Shown here one piece after another: positions 1 through 10,794 of a stretch of 64,000 bases of DNA. This DNA comes from Euphorbia lathyris (taxonomy: Eukaryota; Streptophyta; Magnoliopsida; Malpighiales; Euphorbiaceae). Location of the stretch: positions 4,913,001 to 4,977,000 of the forward strand of contig NC_088916.1 in the NCBI RefSeq assembly GCF_963576675.1, given 5' to 3'. Position numbers and translations under genes: made by a program. The stretch's first letter is position 1, and every line of letters starts with the position of its first letter. Below the pieces are notes generated by a model. It did not search any database and was not told the origin of the DNA. It worked only from the letters and a program-made list of their open reading frames with translations.

Positions 1-530
1 ATCGTAGCCCTTGGCGTTAAGTCTATTACATCAATCAGCAAGCAGATAGGAAACTGAATTCAAGTTCAATAGGGTAACTCTTACTGAAGCTACCCAAGAT
101 TTTTTTTTGCTCAAGATGAAACTGAATAAGAACGTAAAAGCAATCAATCGATCAAAATAAAAGAAAAAATAAGTACACTTATTTACTCCAAGGGCCTTTG
201 ACTGTTCAAAAGGGCGGCCCGGTCGCATTACGCGTCCCCGCTGAGCGAGGGTCCGGGGAGGGGTCCCACCACAAGGGTGTATTGGGGGCAAGCCTTCCCT
301 TGCCAATTTAATTGGCAAGAGGCCGCTCCTAAGACTCGAACCCGTGACCTCTGGTCACACGACAACAACGTTTTGACTGTTCATTATAAAAAAAAAAAAA
401 AGAATGTAAAAATATAGCATCATAGGAGAGCCGAAAATGTGGATTGCAGTTAATTAATGTCAATAATGGAAAACAGCTAACAGAGTAATCAAAATGGCAT
501 ACAAGAAGCAAAGATTAATTTAATTCTTGC
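1..530. other. Intron and flank of the rhodanese-like gene
   Basis: No coding exon is visible here. The segment lies downstream (minus strand) of exon 3 of the rhodanese-like gene and is probably its third intron. The only recognisable object is the Au-type SINE at 209-371. Confidence 0.5.
209..371 (-). mobile_element. Au-type SINE copy 1, 5' truncated
   Basis: Read on the minus strand this is a tRNA-derived SINE. The Pol III B-box GGTTCGAGTC lies near position 340, followed by the conserved body (CCCTTGTGGTGGGACCCC, CCGGACCCTCGCTCAGCG) and the 3' end CCGGGCCGCCC. A perfect 12-bp target-site duplication, tttgactgttca, flanks it at 197-208 and 372-383. The A-box end (GGCGCAAC), present in copies 3 and 4, is missing, so this copy is 5' truncated. 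The body matches the widespread plant Au SINE family as I remember it. Confidence 0.88.
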
Positions 531-2796
531 CTGTACTAGTGAAGGCTTATAACGTAGCTTTAATTTTGGGAAGGCATGTCCATTACATGCTGGAGAAATC
601 TGAACCAGTATATCTGAAAATCTAGAATCTTCTTTCAACCACTCAACATATGAAAGAGCATGTTTTGATGGTCCACTGAACTGCAGAATGATGGAGAACA
701 AAAGAAAGTGACATTAAGACATGAAGACCTCTAATCCTTTCAGAACAAGTAAATTGCTTTCTGACTCATACGAACATCAAGTAAAATGTGCCCATTCAAA
801 TAAAGCAAGTCTCGTTTAGAAAAGAGAAGTTCTAGCCATAAGCAAGAGTCATGTTCATCAATAGCTCATGCTTACTAGTGGGAATACCATAGTGAAGAGG
901 TTTTTTCATGTAACCATATTCTTGACCGACAAAATTCCACTTTTATTTCTGAACCTGTTTATGGCACTTGGCCTCTTAGACAGCCACGTTACTATGTTAT
1001 CACATAAAAAGCTTAACACTTGAACTAATATCACGGAAACAAATCATCAACGGAAAGCAATCACAAGCCCCGGTGATATTGATGGGCTAGGCATAAGTCA
1101 CTTTCTTGAAGCCCTTTTAAACGACTAAACAGCTTTCAAGCAGTAAGAGCAAAAGTATTTATCAACCGGTTTTCCAGGAAGTGGTAATGCATCTTTAAAA
1201 TGGTATAGCGAACATGGTCAAGGAATCAGGGAAACAATTCAAAACCAAACATGAAACAGGAATGCACATGGAAATAGTGTAGTATAATGAGCGCCAAGTT
1301 CAAGTTCTCGCATGCAGCACACTCTTTGATCCATAAAGGAGTCAAAGAAGGAATTTCAAATGCATAATAGGGCAAGAAAATTGAAGTTAAATCAGGTTGA
1401 TTGGGTAGAATTGATACAATAAGGTAATGAAGACAAATCATTCTACCATCAAGATAAAAGACAAATAAGCTAGCCCATCATAAGAAAAGAAAAAAAAATA
1501 TGCAGACAGAAAGGGATAGTCATAGCACACTAAGAGAGCAATATAGATTCTATTGTCTAGTGGAACAAAATTCAAGACTTAGCTTCCACAACCCGCCACT
1601 TACTAGTTCATGATCAAAAAGAAAATCTGCTTTGCTTTTCCGCTATATATAAGTCCGTTCATTCTTTAATAAGACAGGACCGAATTACTTCAGTTGCACA
1701 AACAAAGGCTAACTGGCTACTACTCTTGTTAGGTTTGATTAACAGACTCCAAACTACGTAGCATCCACAATTCTTGAAAATGGTTCGTATGCAGCAACAA
1801 TACTTGGACAAATTATATTTCTATTGATGGTCATTGACATAATCAGAACCTGTTAACACACAGAGGTACTTATTTGAGTTCTTATTTTCCCAATTTATGT
1901 AAAATACATTCAACCATCATTTCTGGCATGTTATTGGACATGTATATCTCTACATTTTACTTAGTCAAAATACTTCATTTCTTTTTAGAACAGTATATCT
2001 CAAGAGGATTAAGGGTTGGTAGAGAGAACTCCTCCCAGCAAATCTTTAATTATTCTAACACAATCATAACTAACAAAATTAGGTGATCAAGTTTTAAATA
2101 TACTACATTAAGCATAGAAACATCATATGCATGACAAAGTTATGTCATAATGCCACATAAAATGCAATAGAACAAAACAACTAACACAATTAGGTGATCA
2201 AGTTGTAAATATACCTGAGCATTAATCCCTTGTTCATTGACATAAATCCGACCATGTATGTCAAGATCCTGATAAGATAATAAGCAGAAAGAATAAGAAC
2301 GCGACTAAGTTGTTATCGTCCGAATCTTATTTATGGAAACAAATAGCTTAACATAAAAATAACAAACTCGTGAAACATATGTATTCTATACAGATTAAGA
2401 GTAAGTAATTACGCATATAAAATCCAATCAATAGCGACATTGGCATATAAATGGAAACAAAACCTTCAAGAAGGAGAGATGCTTGGAAACTTCGTCGCGT
2501 GGATCTTTGATAAAGACAAAGCGATAGAAATTGACAACTATGAAATCATCAGTAGGCGGCTCTGTGACACTGAAACTTGAAGAAACTGCACAATCTCCAT
2601 TCGTAATCGTGCTTTTGTTTCCCTTCCTCTTCTCCGTTTCGCCATTGGTGAACGAATACAATGTTTTCAGCTTTGAGAGAGAATTGAAGGAACAGAAATT
2701 GGAATGAAATGCAGAAGAAATAGAAAGAGGAATTTTGTATCTGGTGATTGAAGTGGAAAGAGGAGTAAAGTGAAGGGTACAGGAAACCTTCATCAT
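531..2796 (-). CDS. Rhodanese/TrhO-like chloroplast protein, 5' part only
   Basis: Three exons of a plant rhodanese-like (UPF0176/TrhO-type, STR7/STR8-like) gene: exon 1 complement(2464-2796), exon 2 complement(2215-2268), exon 3 complement(531-680). All join in phase 0 for 179 codons. Exon 1 begins MMKVSC and has a Ser-rich, acid-poor N-terminus that looks like a plastid transit peptide; residue M1 or M2 could be the start. Family motifs follow: FIVVNFYRFV and KHLSFLK (end of exon 1), GRIYVNEQGINAQ (exon 2), FSGPSKHALSYVEWLK and AFPKLKLRYKPSLVQ (exon 3). Bacterial TrhO hydroxylates tRNA U34; the plant role is not established. The catalytic rhodanese domain lies beyond the left edge. Exon 3 ends CAG|GCAAGA, a GC donor, while the other donors are GT. 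Family assignment is firm; the exact paralogue is not. Confidence 0.85.
2070..2214. repeat. Duplicated start of intron 2 (34-bp direct repeat)
   Basis: Positions 2070-2103 and 2181-2214 are the same 34 bp with two mismatches (both contain aattaggtgatcaagtt). On the minus strand the second copy is exactly the first 34 nt of intron 2, starting at the GT donor next to exon 2. The first copy is therefore a decoy donor region 111 bp further into the intron. Confidence 0.8.
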
Positions 2797-2919
2797 CCTC
2801 TGGGTTTTCTGTTATTGTATCTTATCTAACTGCCCAATAAGAGGCGGTCCAGCCGTAGTTTGGAATTTCAATTTTCTCGCTCCATTTGTTTAAATTTTAA
2901 TAAAATCATTTAACTTACT

Positions 2920-4185
2920 TTTTAATTTTTTTTTTAAACAAAATTTCATTAAATTAAATCAGAAACCGAAAGTTTTGATATAGGAGATTGACATGTTATC
3001 TAACTCTTCAATTATATTTCTACAATTCTGAACCACATCGATTAAATATGATAAATAATTAGTCCATTTATTAATAGCTTGAACAACCGAAAGACAATCT
3101 GATTGAACTGTCACATTACTTCTATCTGAATCTCGAAGAAGAAAGCCAATGGAACCCGATGGAGGTTTTTGCCACTTATCAGAAACCAGGTCGAAGACAC
3201 AAGGAGATTTCAAGTGGGACTTTTGTACGGACGGCCAGTCCACAAACTCCCGCTTGGCAGTTTTGACTATTTGGGCCGGTTGTAGCCGTTTATTTTCTCA
3301 TACCACCATGTTTCGATTTCTCCATATCGTCCATATGAGCATTGCTATCTTTGTAAACTTAATTGGCAAAACCAATGACAACATACAGTAAAACCTCTAT
3401 AAATTAATAATGTTGGGACCATGAAATTTTATTAATTTATAGAGATATTAATTTATCGACTATTAATTTATTGAACTGGTCCAAGTCGGGACTAGAAGAA
3501 ATGATTATTTTAAAGAGGTTATTAATTTATCGAGTATTAATTTATGAAGGTTTTACTGTATTACTCAACCATACTTTAACATCTCCAATTACATCCATTG
3601 GATTATCACAAAAAAAAAAAACACAAGCAGACTTAACTGTTAAACACTCAAGAAATGCATGACTTTCATCTTCACCAATAAGATCACAAATTGGATAGAC
3701 GTTAGCGAGACTGCTATGCTTATATAACAGATTAGATATTGTAGGCATACAAGATGTTAACAGACACCACATACAATTTTTAACCTTAGGATTGATAAGC
3801 AAATTCGAGAATATATTCCAATCCACCATAGTTGTTGCATTATACTGATGGTTGTTATAGATGTCTTGTATCCACTTCTAACTATATATGAACCCGACTT
3901 TCAAAATGCCAATACCAGCCTTCGACGCGGAATTGAGAAAATCAACTTCTAATCACGTTCAACAAAGGTAGCATGTATCAACTGACGCTGCCACTCCACC
4001 ACGAAACAATTGTCGAAACCAAGTATTTTACTTACTCTGTGAACATTTTCTTCTTTTACCATTGTCTCCATGAGAAAGATGATTAATAGTTTGTTGGCAC
4101 ACAATAAGTCCTAAAGGTCATTAATTGTACCTGAATTACCCAATCTACGATAGTTCCAGCTTAAACATGTCATAATTCCGAGTGG
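2920..4185 (-). mobile_element. L1-type LINE ORF2 relic, internally deleted
   Basis: Minus-strand translation gives three recognisable parts of a plant L1-type non-LTR retrotransposon in the correct order. Near 4180-3960 is the start of the AP-endonuclease domain (LSWNYRRLGN, then ETMVKEENVHRVSKILGFDN). Near 3830-3580 is the zf-RVT region (NPKVKNCMWCLL, CDLIGEDESHAFLEC, first Cys of the pair lost). Near 3320-2960 is the RNase H-like domain (IAMLIWTIWRNRN, VQSDCLSVVQAINKW). The whole reverse transcriptase between endonuclease and zf-RVT is missing. Stops and frameshifts are present. The MITE at 3386-3558 splits the zf-RVT and RNase H parts, so it arrived later. Confidence 0.8.
3386..3558. mobile_element. 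Emigrant-like (pogo/Tc1-type) MITE
   Basis: A 173-bp element with terminal inverted repeats CAGTAAAACCTCTATAAATT and, at the other end, a near-inverse AATTTATGAAGGTTTTACTG. It is flanked by TA on both sides (3384-3385, 3559-3560). The interior repeats the 'attaatttat(c/a)ga' word. TIR and TA target match the Emigrant/Lemi pogo-related MITE type known from Arabidopsis and other plants. It interrupts the LINE relic. Confidence 0.85.
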
Positions 4186-5754
4186 AATCATTAGTTAGGG
4201 TGAGGAAACATACAAAAACACTCCATAAAAAAGTCATTAATATAATATGACAATGAAAAATTTACTTTTATATATAACATTTCCATTAAAGTGGCAATCA
4301 TGAGTACGTCACATGGCAGTAAATAAAAAGACAATAAAAAAAATGTTATTAGTAATAATTTTAAGTAATTGAATTAAGTAAATACAAAAATATGTTTTTT
4401 TAATGATCATATCACACGTAAAAACTAATTATTTTTAACACGGTTGCCACATTATTATTTTAGTGAAATTTTCTATGTGAAATGATAAATATGATTTTAT
4501 TAAAATAAAAAGTAAAGTTCAATAATCGTATTGAAACAAAAGGAAGTCCAATACGGAATCTTTGTAAAACTCTCCCCAAATTTCAGTGACCATCTGTGCA
4601 ATATATCTAAGGTTGTAAAAACGGTTAGACGCTAGTCGGATGGACAGAGACCTCGATGATTAATCAGAAATTAGTCATTGATTAACCAGATTTACATTTT
4701 TGTATTTTTTCGTTATTAATAAACAAATTGTTATATAAATTCAATTAAAACATGTATTATACTATCTCAAAAAAAATTACAAAATGATTTAATATAAAAA
4801 TATATGTATATTTATAACATATATCGTTAAAAATGTGCAAACATTAATATTTCAAAAACAATATCATTGAAACAACTCAAACAAATAAAATATAATGTTT
4901 GTCAAAAAAATATAATATTCACGAGTAATATAATTCACCAAAAGATATGAAACAATATCCTTAAAGTCTTAAATCATATCATAAAAACAAGTAGAGAACA
5001 CAATTAAACCAAAATATCTGAAAATAATAAACATAATTCACGAATAAATATGCGACAATATTCAAAGTGAACTATAATTAATAAAGAATAAAGAATATAA
5101 TAATAATAATAATAATAAATGTTTTGTTCATTGTTGTTTAGGTGGCGCCTAGGCGGTCGAGGTGGCGTCCAAGCAGCCTTTTGTCTAATTTCATCCCGAA
5201 ATTTCACATTGTCACAACTTCTTTGTTAAACCTCTAAAGTGAGTCCGGAAAAGTGTTTTATGGCACTCTCGGCTCGGGTGACCCGACTCAATAAGATATC
5301 CCAAAATTCAATTTAGTTCTCCGATTTTTTTACTTTTAAATGGAACATGGTTATTTTGACTTTCTAATGAGTGATTCTGTGATCCATTTTCGATCGTAAT
5401 TATCATACATCTTTCAAAGTTGCATCACTGGACTCTGATTCCAACGTCTACCATGTCTTCTACTTTATCATAATTTGTATAGTGTGTGAATTTTTTTAGA
5501 AAACCAATTTCAAGGTAAATGCTTCTAAAAACATTGCTTGACCCTATTTTGAAGATGTAGGAAGAAATATGCAATAATGTAAGAGAAAAAAAAACGTGAT
5601 AAAAGAGATATGGTTTGATTTGTTGATGAAAGTCTCCCCAATCCTAGAAGTTAATCACTCTCACTAAAAACATCCACGACCTACCAAATTAGACTCTCTC
5701 TTGGGGAACTATCTTACTTTGTTAAATAATTAATTAAAATGTTTTGTTAGGGGA
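4186..5754. other. AT-rich intergenic sequence, no gene seen
   Basis: No exon with recognisable protein similarity on either strand. A GC-richer motif near 4625-4690 (gacgctagtcgg) and another near 5138-5180 (ggcgcctaggcggtcgagg) bracket an AT-rich core. They resemble the ends of common dispersed plant repeats, but I could not align them as inverted repeats. Confidence 0.5.
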
Positions 5755-6731
5755 GAGTAAAAACAAACTTTATGGTTACATCTGTTGTCGATCGTAGCAT
5801 TGTGATTTAAAAATTTACAAAATGGTACCTTGAGGTTCATTTCGTTAGTAAACACATACCAAATTGATTAACGGTGTTAAAAATCAAAAGAAAAAGAGTT
5901 AATTTGATTCTTATATTTATTTATTTTATAAATTAACCCTCTTATTATCTAATTATCACAAACAAACCCCGAAATAAAAAATAAAAATAAAATACATATT
6001 CTTCTCTATCTCTCTCTAATTTCTTTTTTTTTTCTTTCTCTCTCTCATCTCTCTCCTCTTTGTTAATTTCTCTCTCTAAAATTAATTGAATTTTCATCTC
6101 TTTCTAAGGGGGTGCTCTTTTTTGTGCTCATGTTTGCCTTTTCAGTTCGAAATGGAGAGTTTTAGATGTTTGGTTAGTGACATTCTTGTTTGCCTTTTAC
6201 ACTTGAAAAGCAGCATTAGAGAGCATCTCTAATGGTGTTAGTATCCAACTTTAGACACATCATCAATTTACACTATTACAAAACACCCTCTAAATTAAAA
6301 CACATTTCTTAAAAATCTACTCTAATGGTTAGACAATTTTATCTTATTTCAATAGGTCCCACATATTAATATTTTAGTTTCTTTATTTTAATCTAAGTGT
6401 TTGTATTATTAATATTCATTAATAATATTAAAAATATAATATATTATTAAACAATTAGTAATAATTAATTAAATTTTTTTAGAGAATAATTTAATTAATG
6501 AGTTAAATTTCGATTTTTAGATTAAATAAAAGTGGGTGTAATAAAAAATAAAAAATTCGCCCAATTTAGTGTAATAAATAATAATTTTTGTGTAATAAAT
6601 AATAATTTTTGGTTTAATTTTTTCATCAAAAAAACAAAATGGAGCAAATTGAAAAAAATGACAAATTTTTTAATAGTTTTTTTTACGTGGGCCATGAGAG
6701 ATCAGTGTTACCCACCAAATTTAGATACAAT

Positions 6732-8738
6732 CAGTGTTTTGAAAACCGGACCGGACCGGCCGGTTGAACCGGTCAAACCGCGAACCAGTCAAGTGTCCGG
6801 TCCGGTTTTAGCTATACAGGTTCAACTATATTAAACCGTATCAAACCGGGATTGAACCGCGAACCGGTGTTGAACCAGTGAACCGGATTGACCCTGGTTT
6901 TTTGCCATTTTTTGAAAAACATATTGAATTAAGGAAAAAATTTAAAAATTAAGTAGAGAACAACCTCTTTAATAATTGGTGTTAATTAATTTAATTTTAA
7001 TTTTAATATTGTGTTAAACTATGGGTTTGATTTTAGATGTGTGAATTTTTAATTAATGTGTTAAATTAAGGATTGGTTACCGATGTGTGAATTTTTATAT
7101 TATCTGTATGAATTTTTAATTTTTAATTAATGTGTTAACTTAAGAATTGTTTATTATATGTATGAAATTTTTAATTTTATGTTCAATGAAACATCATTTT
7201 ATTTTGGGTAAATTCCAAACAAAATCCTTGTGGTTTGATGTTGTTCCAAAAAAACTCTTGTGGTTTGTTATTACAAAAAAAAAAGACTGTGGTTTACGCC
7301 GTTACCCAAAAAACTTTTGGAAATTGACTTAACACCGTTAAAGTGCTGACGTAGTACAGGGATAAAATTGTCAGAACTAAAATAAAAAAATAAAAAATAA
7401 AAATAATAATTATTCTTCTTCTTGCTGCACATTCTTCTCCTTCTTCGTTCGACCTTGACAAACCAGGCGGCAAATTCTTCTTGCTGCAAATTCAATGGCT
7501 ACTGTAAGTTCATCCACCTGACAAACCAGGCGGTTCGACGACGACAAGCTCCCGATAAACTTAATTTTCTTACTACCACTATTTCCATCTTCATCTTCCC
7601 CAATCACATCTCTCCTCCTCTTCTTCAATTCCCTCTTCCCCAATTCAGAGATTGAGCCATTGGAGGTTCCTCCTCTTCTCCAATTCCATCTTCCCAATCA
7701 CATCTCTCCTCCTCTTCTCCAATTCCCTCCATATGAAAAACTCCCCAAAAATTCAGCTTTAGAAAACTAAAATTCGAACAAGAATTCAATGCTGTGTAAT
7801 CTGTAAAACCCCCAATTTGATGAACTTGAACTCAAAATTCAGCTCAGAAAAGTAAAATTCGAACAACAATTCAATGTCGTATAATCTATAAAACCCCCAA
7901 TTCCTGCCCATCTTAATTTTAATCTTCACTCACTTACCCAACAAACAAGCTCACAATGTCTGATCAGAAAACAGGAATGAGTGATCAATTATCAAAACAA
8001 ACGTCAATTACGCTCCAAGACTAAAAATAACAACAACAAAACCCCCCCAAATCCCTCTGGTTTCTAAAGAGATCCAGGAAATCAAAATCGAACCAATCTT
8101 TAAGCAACAACTCGCCGCCGCTCAAATCCAAACCCACCACCAGGAATTGGCCGATGGAAACGATAGGGAAGCTTCGTTGGATGTGCCACTGGAGAAGGGG
8201 TGTCACAGGATTCAGATTGAGAACGGAAAAGGGCAGAATTTGATCACTTATCCCGGAGAACCTACACGTGCAGGCAACGGAAACGGCAACGGCGGAGGAA
8301 GTAATGATCAGACGGGTGTGGTGGTGGATCCTGATGTATCACATTTGGGTTGGGAAGAAGAAGAAGAGGAAGAATGAAGAAGAAGAAGGGAGAAGGAAGG
8401 AGATGAAGGAAGAGAGAGAAGAGGAAAAAAATAAAAAATAAAAAAAAATCGATTTTCCCGTTTTACCCGTGCCACGTCAGCACTTTAACGGTGTTAAGCC
8501 AATTTCCGTTTTTTGGGTAACGGCGCAAACTACAGTCCTTTTTTTTATAATAACAAACCATAAGAGTTTTTTTGGAACAATATCAAACCACAAGGTTTTT
8601 TTTTGGAATTTACCCTTTTATTTTTTATATATATATTTATTTATTTTTTTATCCGGTTGAACCATTCCGGTTGAACCTATTGAACCTTGAACCAGTTGTC
8701 TCACTGGTTCAACGTCCGGTCCGGTTTTCAAAACATTG
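6732..8738. mobile_element. hAT-like element with CCGGACCGG-rich ends (third layer)
   Basis: Left end CAGTGTTTTGAAAACCGG and right end the inverse of CAATGTTTTGAAAACCGG. A perfect 8-bp TSD, gatacaat, lies at 6724-6731 and 8739-8746. The 8-bp TSD and CA(G/A)TG termini indicate hAT. The subterminal regions (6738-6895 and 8650-8730) repeat 'aaccggt' and 'gttgaacc' words many times. No transposase is present, so it is non-autonomous. It carries the MULE-like element 7206-8615. Confidence 0.85.
7206..8615. mobile_element. MULE-like element (innermost layer)
   Basis: The ends are inverted copies over about 170 bp, starting gggtaaattcca and continuing with 'ccttgtggtttgat', 'gttccaaaaaaactctt' and 'aacaccgttaaagtgctgacgt'. 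A perfect 9-bp TSD, ttttatttt, lies at 7197-7205 and 8616-8624. Nine-base TSDs are typical of Mutator-like elements. The interior has two facing arms of host-like sequence: an acidic/basic minus-strand reading frame at 7410-7697 and a plus-strand frame at 8147-8377 ending in Glu repeats. I do not recognise either as a known protein, but they could be captured fragments. Confidence 0.85.
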
Positions 8739-8935
8739 GATACAATACTCTCTACTCTCTCCAATGGTTGAACACTCATTTTATATTTTTTTGTATTTGC
8801 TAGTTAGTCCTTTTTAAAGGCCACTAGAGTTGCTCTTAGGTGTTTGGTTAATGACCTCGTGTTTGCTTTTTACACCTGAAAAGCAGTCTTTTACAAAAGC
8901 AGAGAATCTCTGTTTTTTGGAAAAGCAGCTTTTTC

Positions 8936-9024
8936 CAACAGCAAACAGCAAACCGTAAGGGCAAACAACAACAAGCAACAGCAAACAGCAACAACAAACC
9001 GTAAGAGCAAACAACAACAAGTAA
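8936..9024. repeat. Two-copy ~45-bp CAACAG/CAACAA tandem repeat
   Basis: Two adjacent degenerate units built from 'aacagcaaacagc' followed by 'aaaccgtaag(g/a)gcaaacaacaacaag'. The minus-strand reading frame through it is a low-complexity Leu/Cys/Val stretch and is not a real protein. Confidence 0.7.
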
Positions 9025-9089
9025 AACAAACGGATCCTAAATCTAATGTAATCTAATCTTTGATTTATTTTGATAATAAACAGAAAAAA

Positions 9090-9470
9090 GGGTTAATTAG
9101 TAGTGGTGGGATGTTAGTGTTACATTTAGAACCCAAATACATAAAATCAACATAGCCATAGCCATAGCCACAGTTCCCAACTTGATTCGGGCGACGTTTT
9201 TTATGAAATTCCAAATTATTGCTTCGAATCCTACACTTGCTTTCCAATTCTTACCCTTTCTCACGTCAATTCCTCCCCACGATTTCACTTCATCTTCTTC
9301 TCTTTCTTGTGCAATTTCTGTATCATCATATATGGGATCTTTTTCTTTCTCATTAAAGAGAGATTTCAGATCATAATTACCCGAACCTACGACAGAGTCA
9401 AGATGGAGCTTGCGTTTCTCCTAAATTGCCAAAGAGAGAGTTGAATCGCCATTGATAAAGTTCTCAGATA
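9090..9470 (-). pseudogene. Probable captured host gene fragment inside the outer MULE
   Basis: The minus strand stays open for about 95 codons with protein-like composition. It contains the words GSGNYDLKSLFNEKEKDP, then WGGIDVRKGKNWKASVGFEA, then a hydrophobic segment (IKLGTVAMAMAMLILCIWVL) before a stop near 9110. This looks like the C-terminal part of a membrane-anchored protein. It sits next to the right TIR of a MULE-like element, where Pack-MULEs usually carry host sequence. I do not recognise the parent gene. Confidence 0.45.
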
Positions 9471-10004
9471 CTGAGAAAATAAACCTCTCTTCCCATTCAA
9501 CCTTCGCGTAAAATTTCCCCTTGTGTTGTTAATTTTCATATCAGAAAATGGTAATTTTTTTTTGAAGAGGAGAGTAATAATCTTAATTTTATCTTTAGGA
9601 TTCGAAATCCATAGGCGAGTCTATAATTAGAGAGAGAAATTAGCGAAGAGGAGAAAGAAGATAGAAAGAAGAAGAAAAAATTAAAAATTAAAAATTAAAA
9701 AGAGATGGAGAAAGAGGTGTATTTGATTTTTATTTTTTATTTTGGAGTATATTTGTGATAATTAGATAGTAAGAGGGTTCATATATAAAATAAATAAATA
9801 TAAGTACTAAATTAATTCTTCTCCTTTGACTTTTAATACCGTTAGACAATTTGGTATGTGTTTGCTAACGGAATGAACCTCAATGTACTATTTTGTAAAT
9901 TTTTAAACTAGAATGCTGCAATCGAAAACAAGTGTAACCACAAGGTTTATTTTTGTATTTTTCCTTTTTTCTTACTACACTACTGTTTCTTTGAAAGCCA
10001 TTTA

Positions 10005-10639
10005 GAGCATGTTTGGTTCAGTTGTTAGTTAATAGTTGTTGTTGTTGCTGTTAGCTGTTGATGTTAGCTGTTTGTGGTTGCAATAAACTGTTTACTGCTG
10101 CTGTTAACTGTTTATTATTAGTTGTTTAATTATTAGTGTTCGGTAAAATTATATTGAACTGTTACTGTTAGTATTTAAAATGTCTAATATATATATATGT
10201 TTTAAATTAATCAATAAATAAATTATAAAATAAAAAATATATTATACTTTTTTTTGAATTAAAAAAATGTATGTTGTAGAGATGGTAAAAGAAAATAATA
10301 AAAGTAAAAATAATCTAAATAAAAAATAATAAAAGAAATTATTGAGCGCTACAAAACCTTGTTCTTTCGGTAATTATGTTGTAGAAATAGAAATAATGTT
10401 AAAGAAAAAACATATTTTGTGGAAATAAGAATGGTAGTTTTGTCAATAACAAATAACTATAAAGAGCTGGTTATTAAAAGCTCCAAAAAGAAGTTTTTCA
10501 TGAAAACCTCCAAAATACTTTAGTTTCCAGAAAAAATGTTAAACGCTGCAGTTATATAAACCGAACCAAAATGTTATATTTCTTACGATTTGGAGTGAAA
10601 TGCTAAACATTCTTCCGAAACGCTGAAACAAATACGCCC
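10005..10639. mobile_element. Tourist/PIF-type MITE
   Basis: A 635-bp element with ends GAGCATGTTTGGTTCAG and, inverted at the right, GGGCGTATTTGTTTCAGC. TTA flanks it at 10002-10004 and 10640-10642. The left part is rich in 'gttgttgctgttagctgtt' words. No coding capacity. Confidence 0.75.
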
Positions 10640-10794
10640 TTAAACTACATAAAATAAAACTCCACCCTCCCAGAATGCTATCTGAAAATTTGAGTGTTGA
10701 GAAAATTAATTCTCATAAAGTTATAAAATTTAATCTTGTGCATCATTATTAAAACATTATAAAAATTTAAGGTGTGAAATTTCATTTTCATATC

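Larger units (their letters stand above)
6219..8835. mobile_element. PIF/Harbinger-like element (second layer)
   Basis: Terminal repeats are GAGAGCATCTCTAATGG on the left and the inverse of GAGCAACTCTAGTGG on the right, flanked on both sides by TTA (6216-6218 and 8836-8838). A 3-bp TTA duplication is characteristic of PIF/Harbinger elements and Tourist MITEs. Without the hAT-like insertion it is about 600 bp, which fits a non-autonomous element. The TIRs are short and imperfect, so this is the least certain layer. Confidence 0.65.
5755..9970. mobile_element. MULE-like transposon with ~350-bp terminal inverted repeats (outermost of four)
   Basis: The left arm (5755-6110) and right arm (about 9605-9970) are inverted copies over about 350 bp. 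For example, 'tttacaaaat(g/a)gtac(c/a)ttgaggttcatt' and 'aacacataccaaattg' occur in both arms in opposite orientation, each followed by a pyrimidine-rich stretch. Long TIRs with a non-coding interior are typical of Mutator-like elements. I could not define a clean TSD, so the outer ends are accurate to about 10 bp. The interior holds a probable captured host fragment (9090-9470) and the nested elements 6219-8835, 6732-8738 and 7206-8615. Confidence 0.75.

Noticed and set aside
209..383. tRNA gene
   Set aside because: B-box and tRNA-like words are present, but no cloverleaf; the sequence is the tRNA-derived head of a SINE with TSDs.
4616..5185. Complete DNA transposon bracketed by GC-rich ends
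   Set aside because: The two ends share only short GC-rich words and could not be aligned as inverted repeats; no TSD.
8814..9029. Leu/Cys/Val-rich small membrane protein on the minus strand
   Set aside because: It is the translation of a CAACAG/CAACAA tandem repeat.
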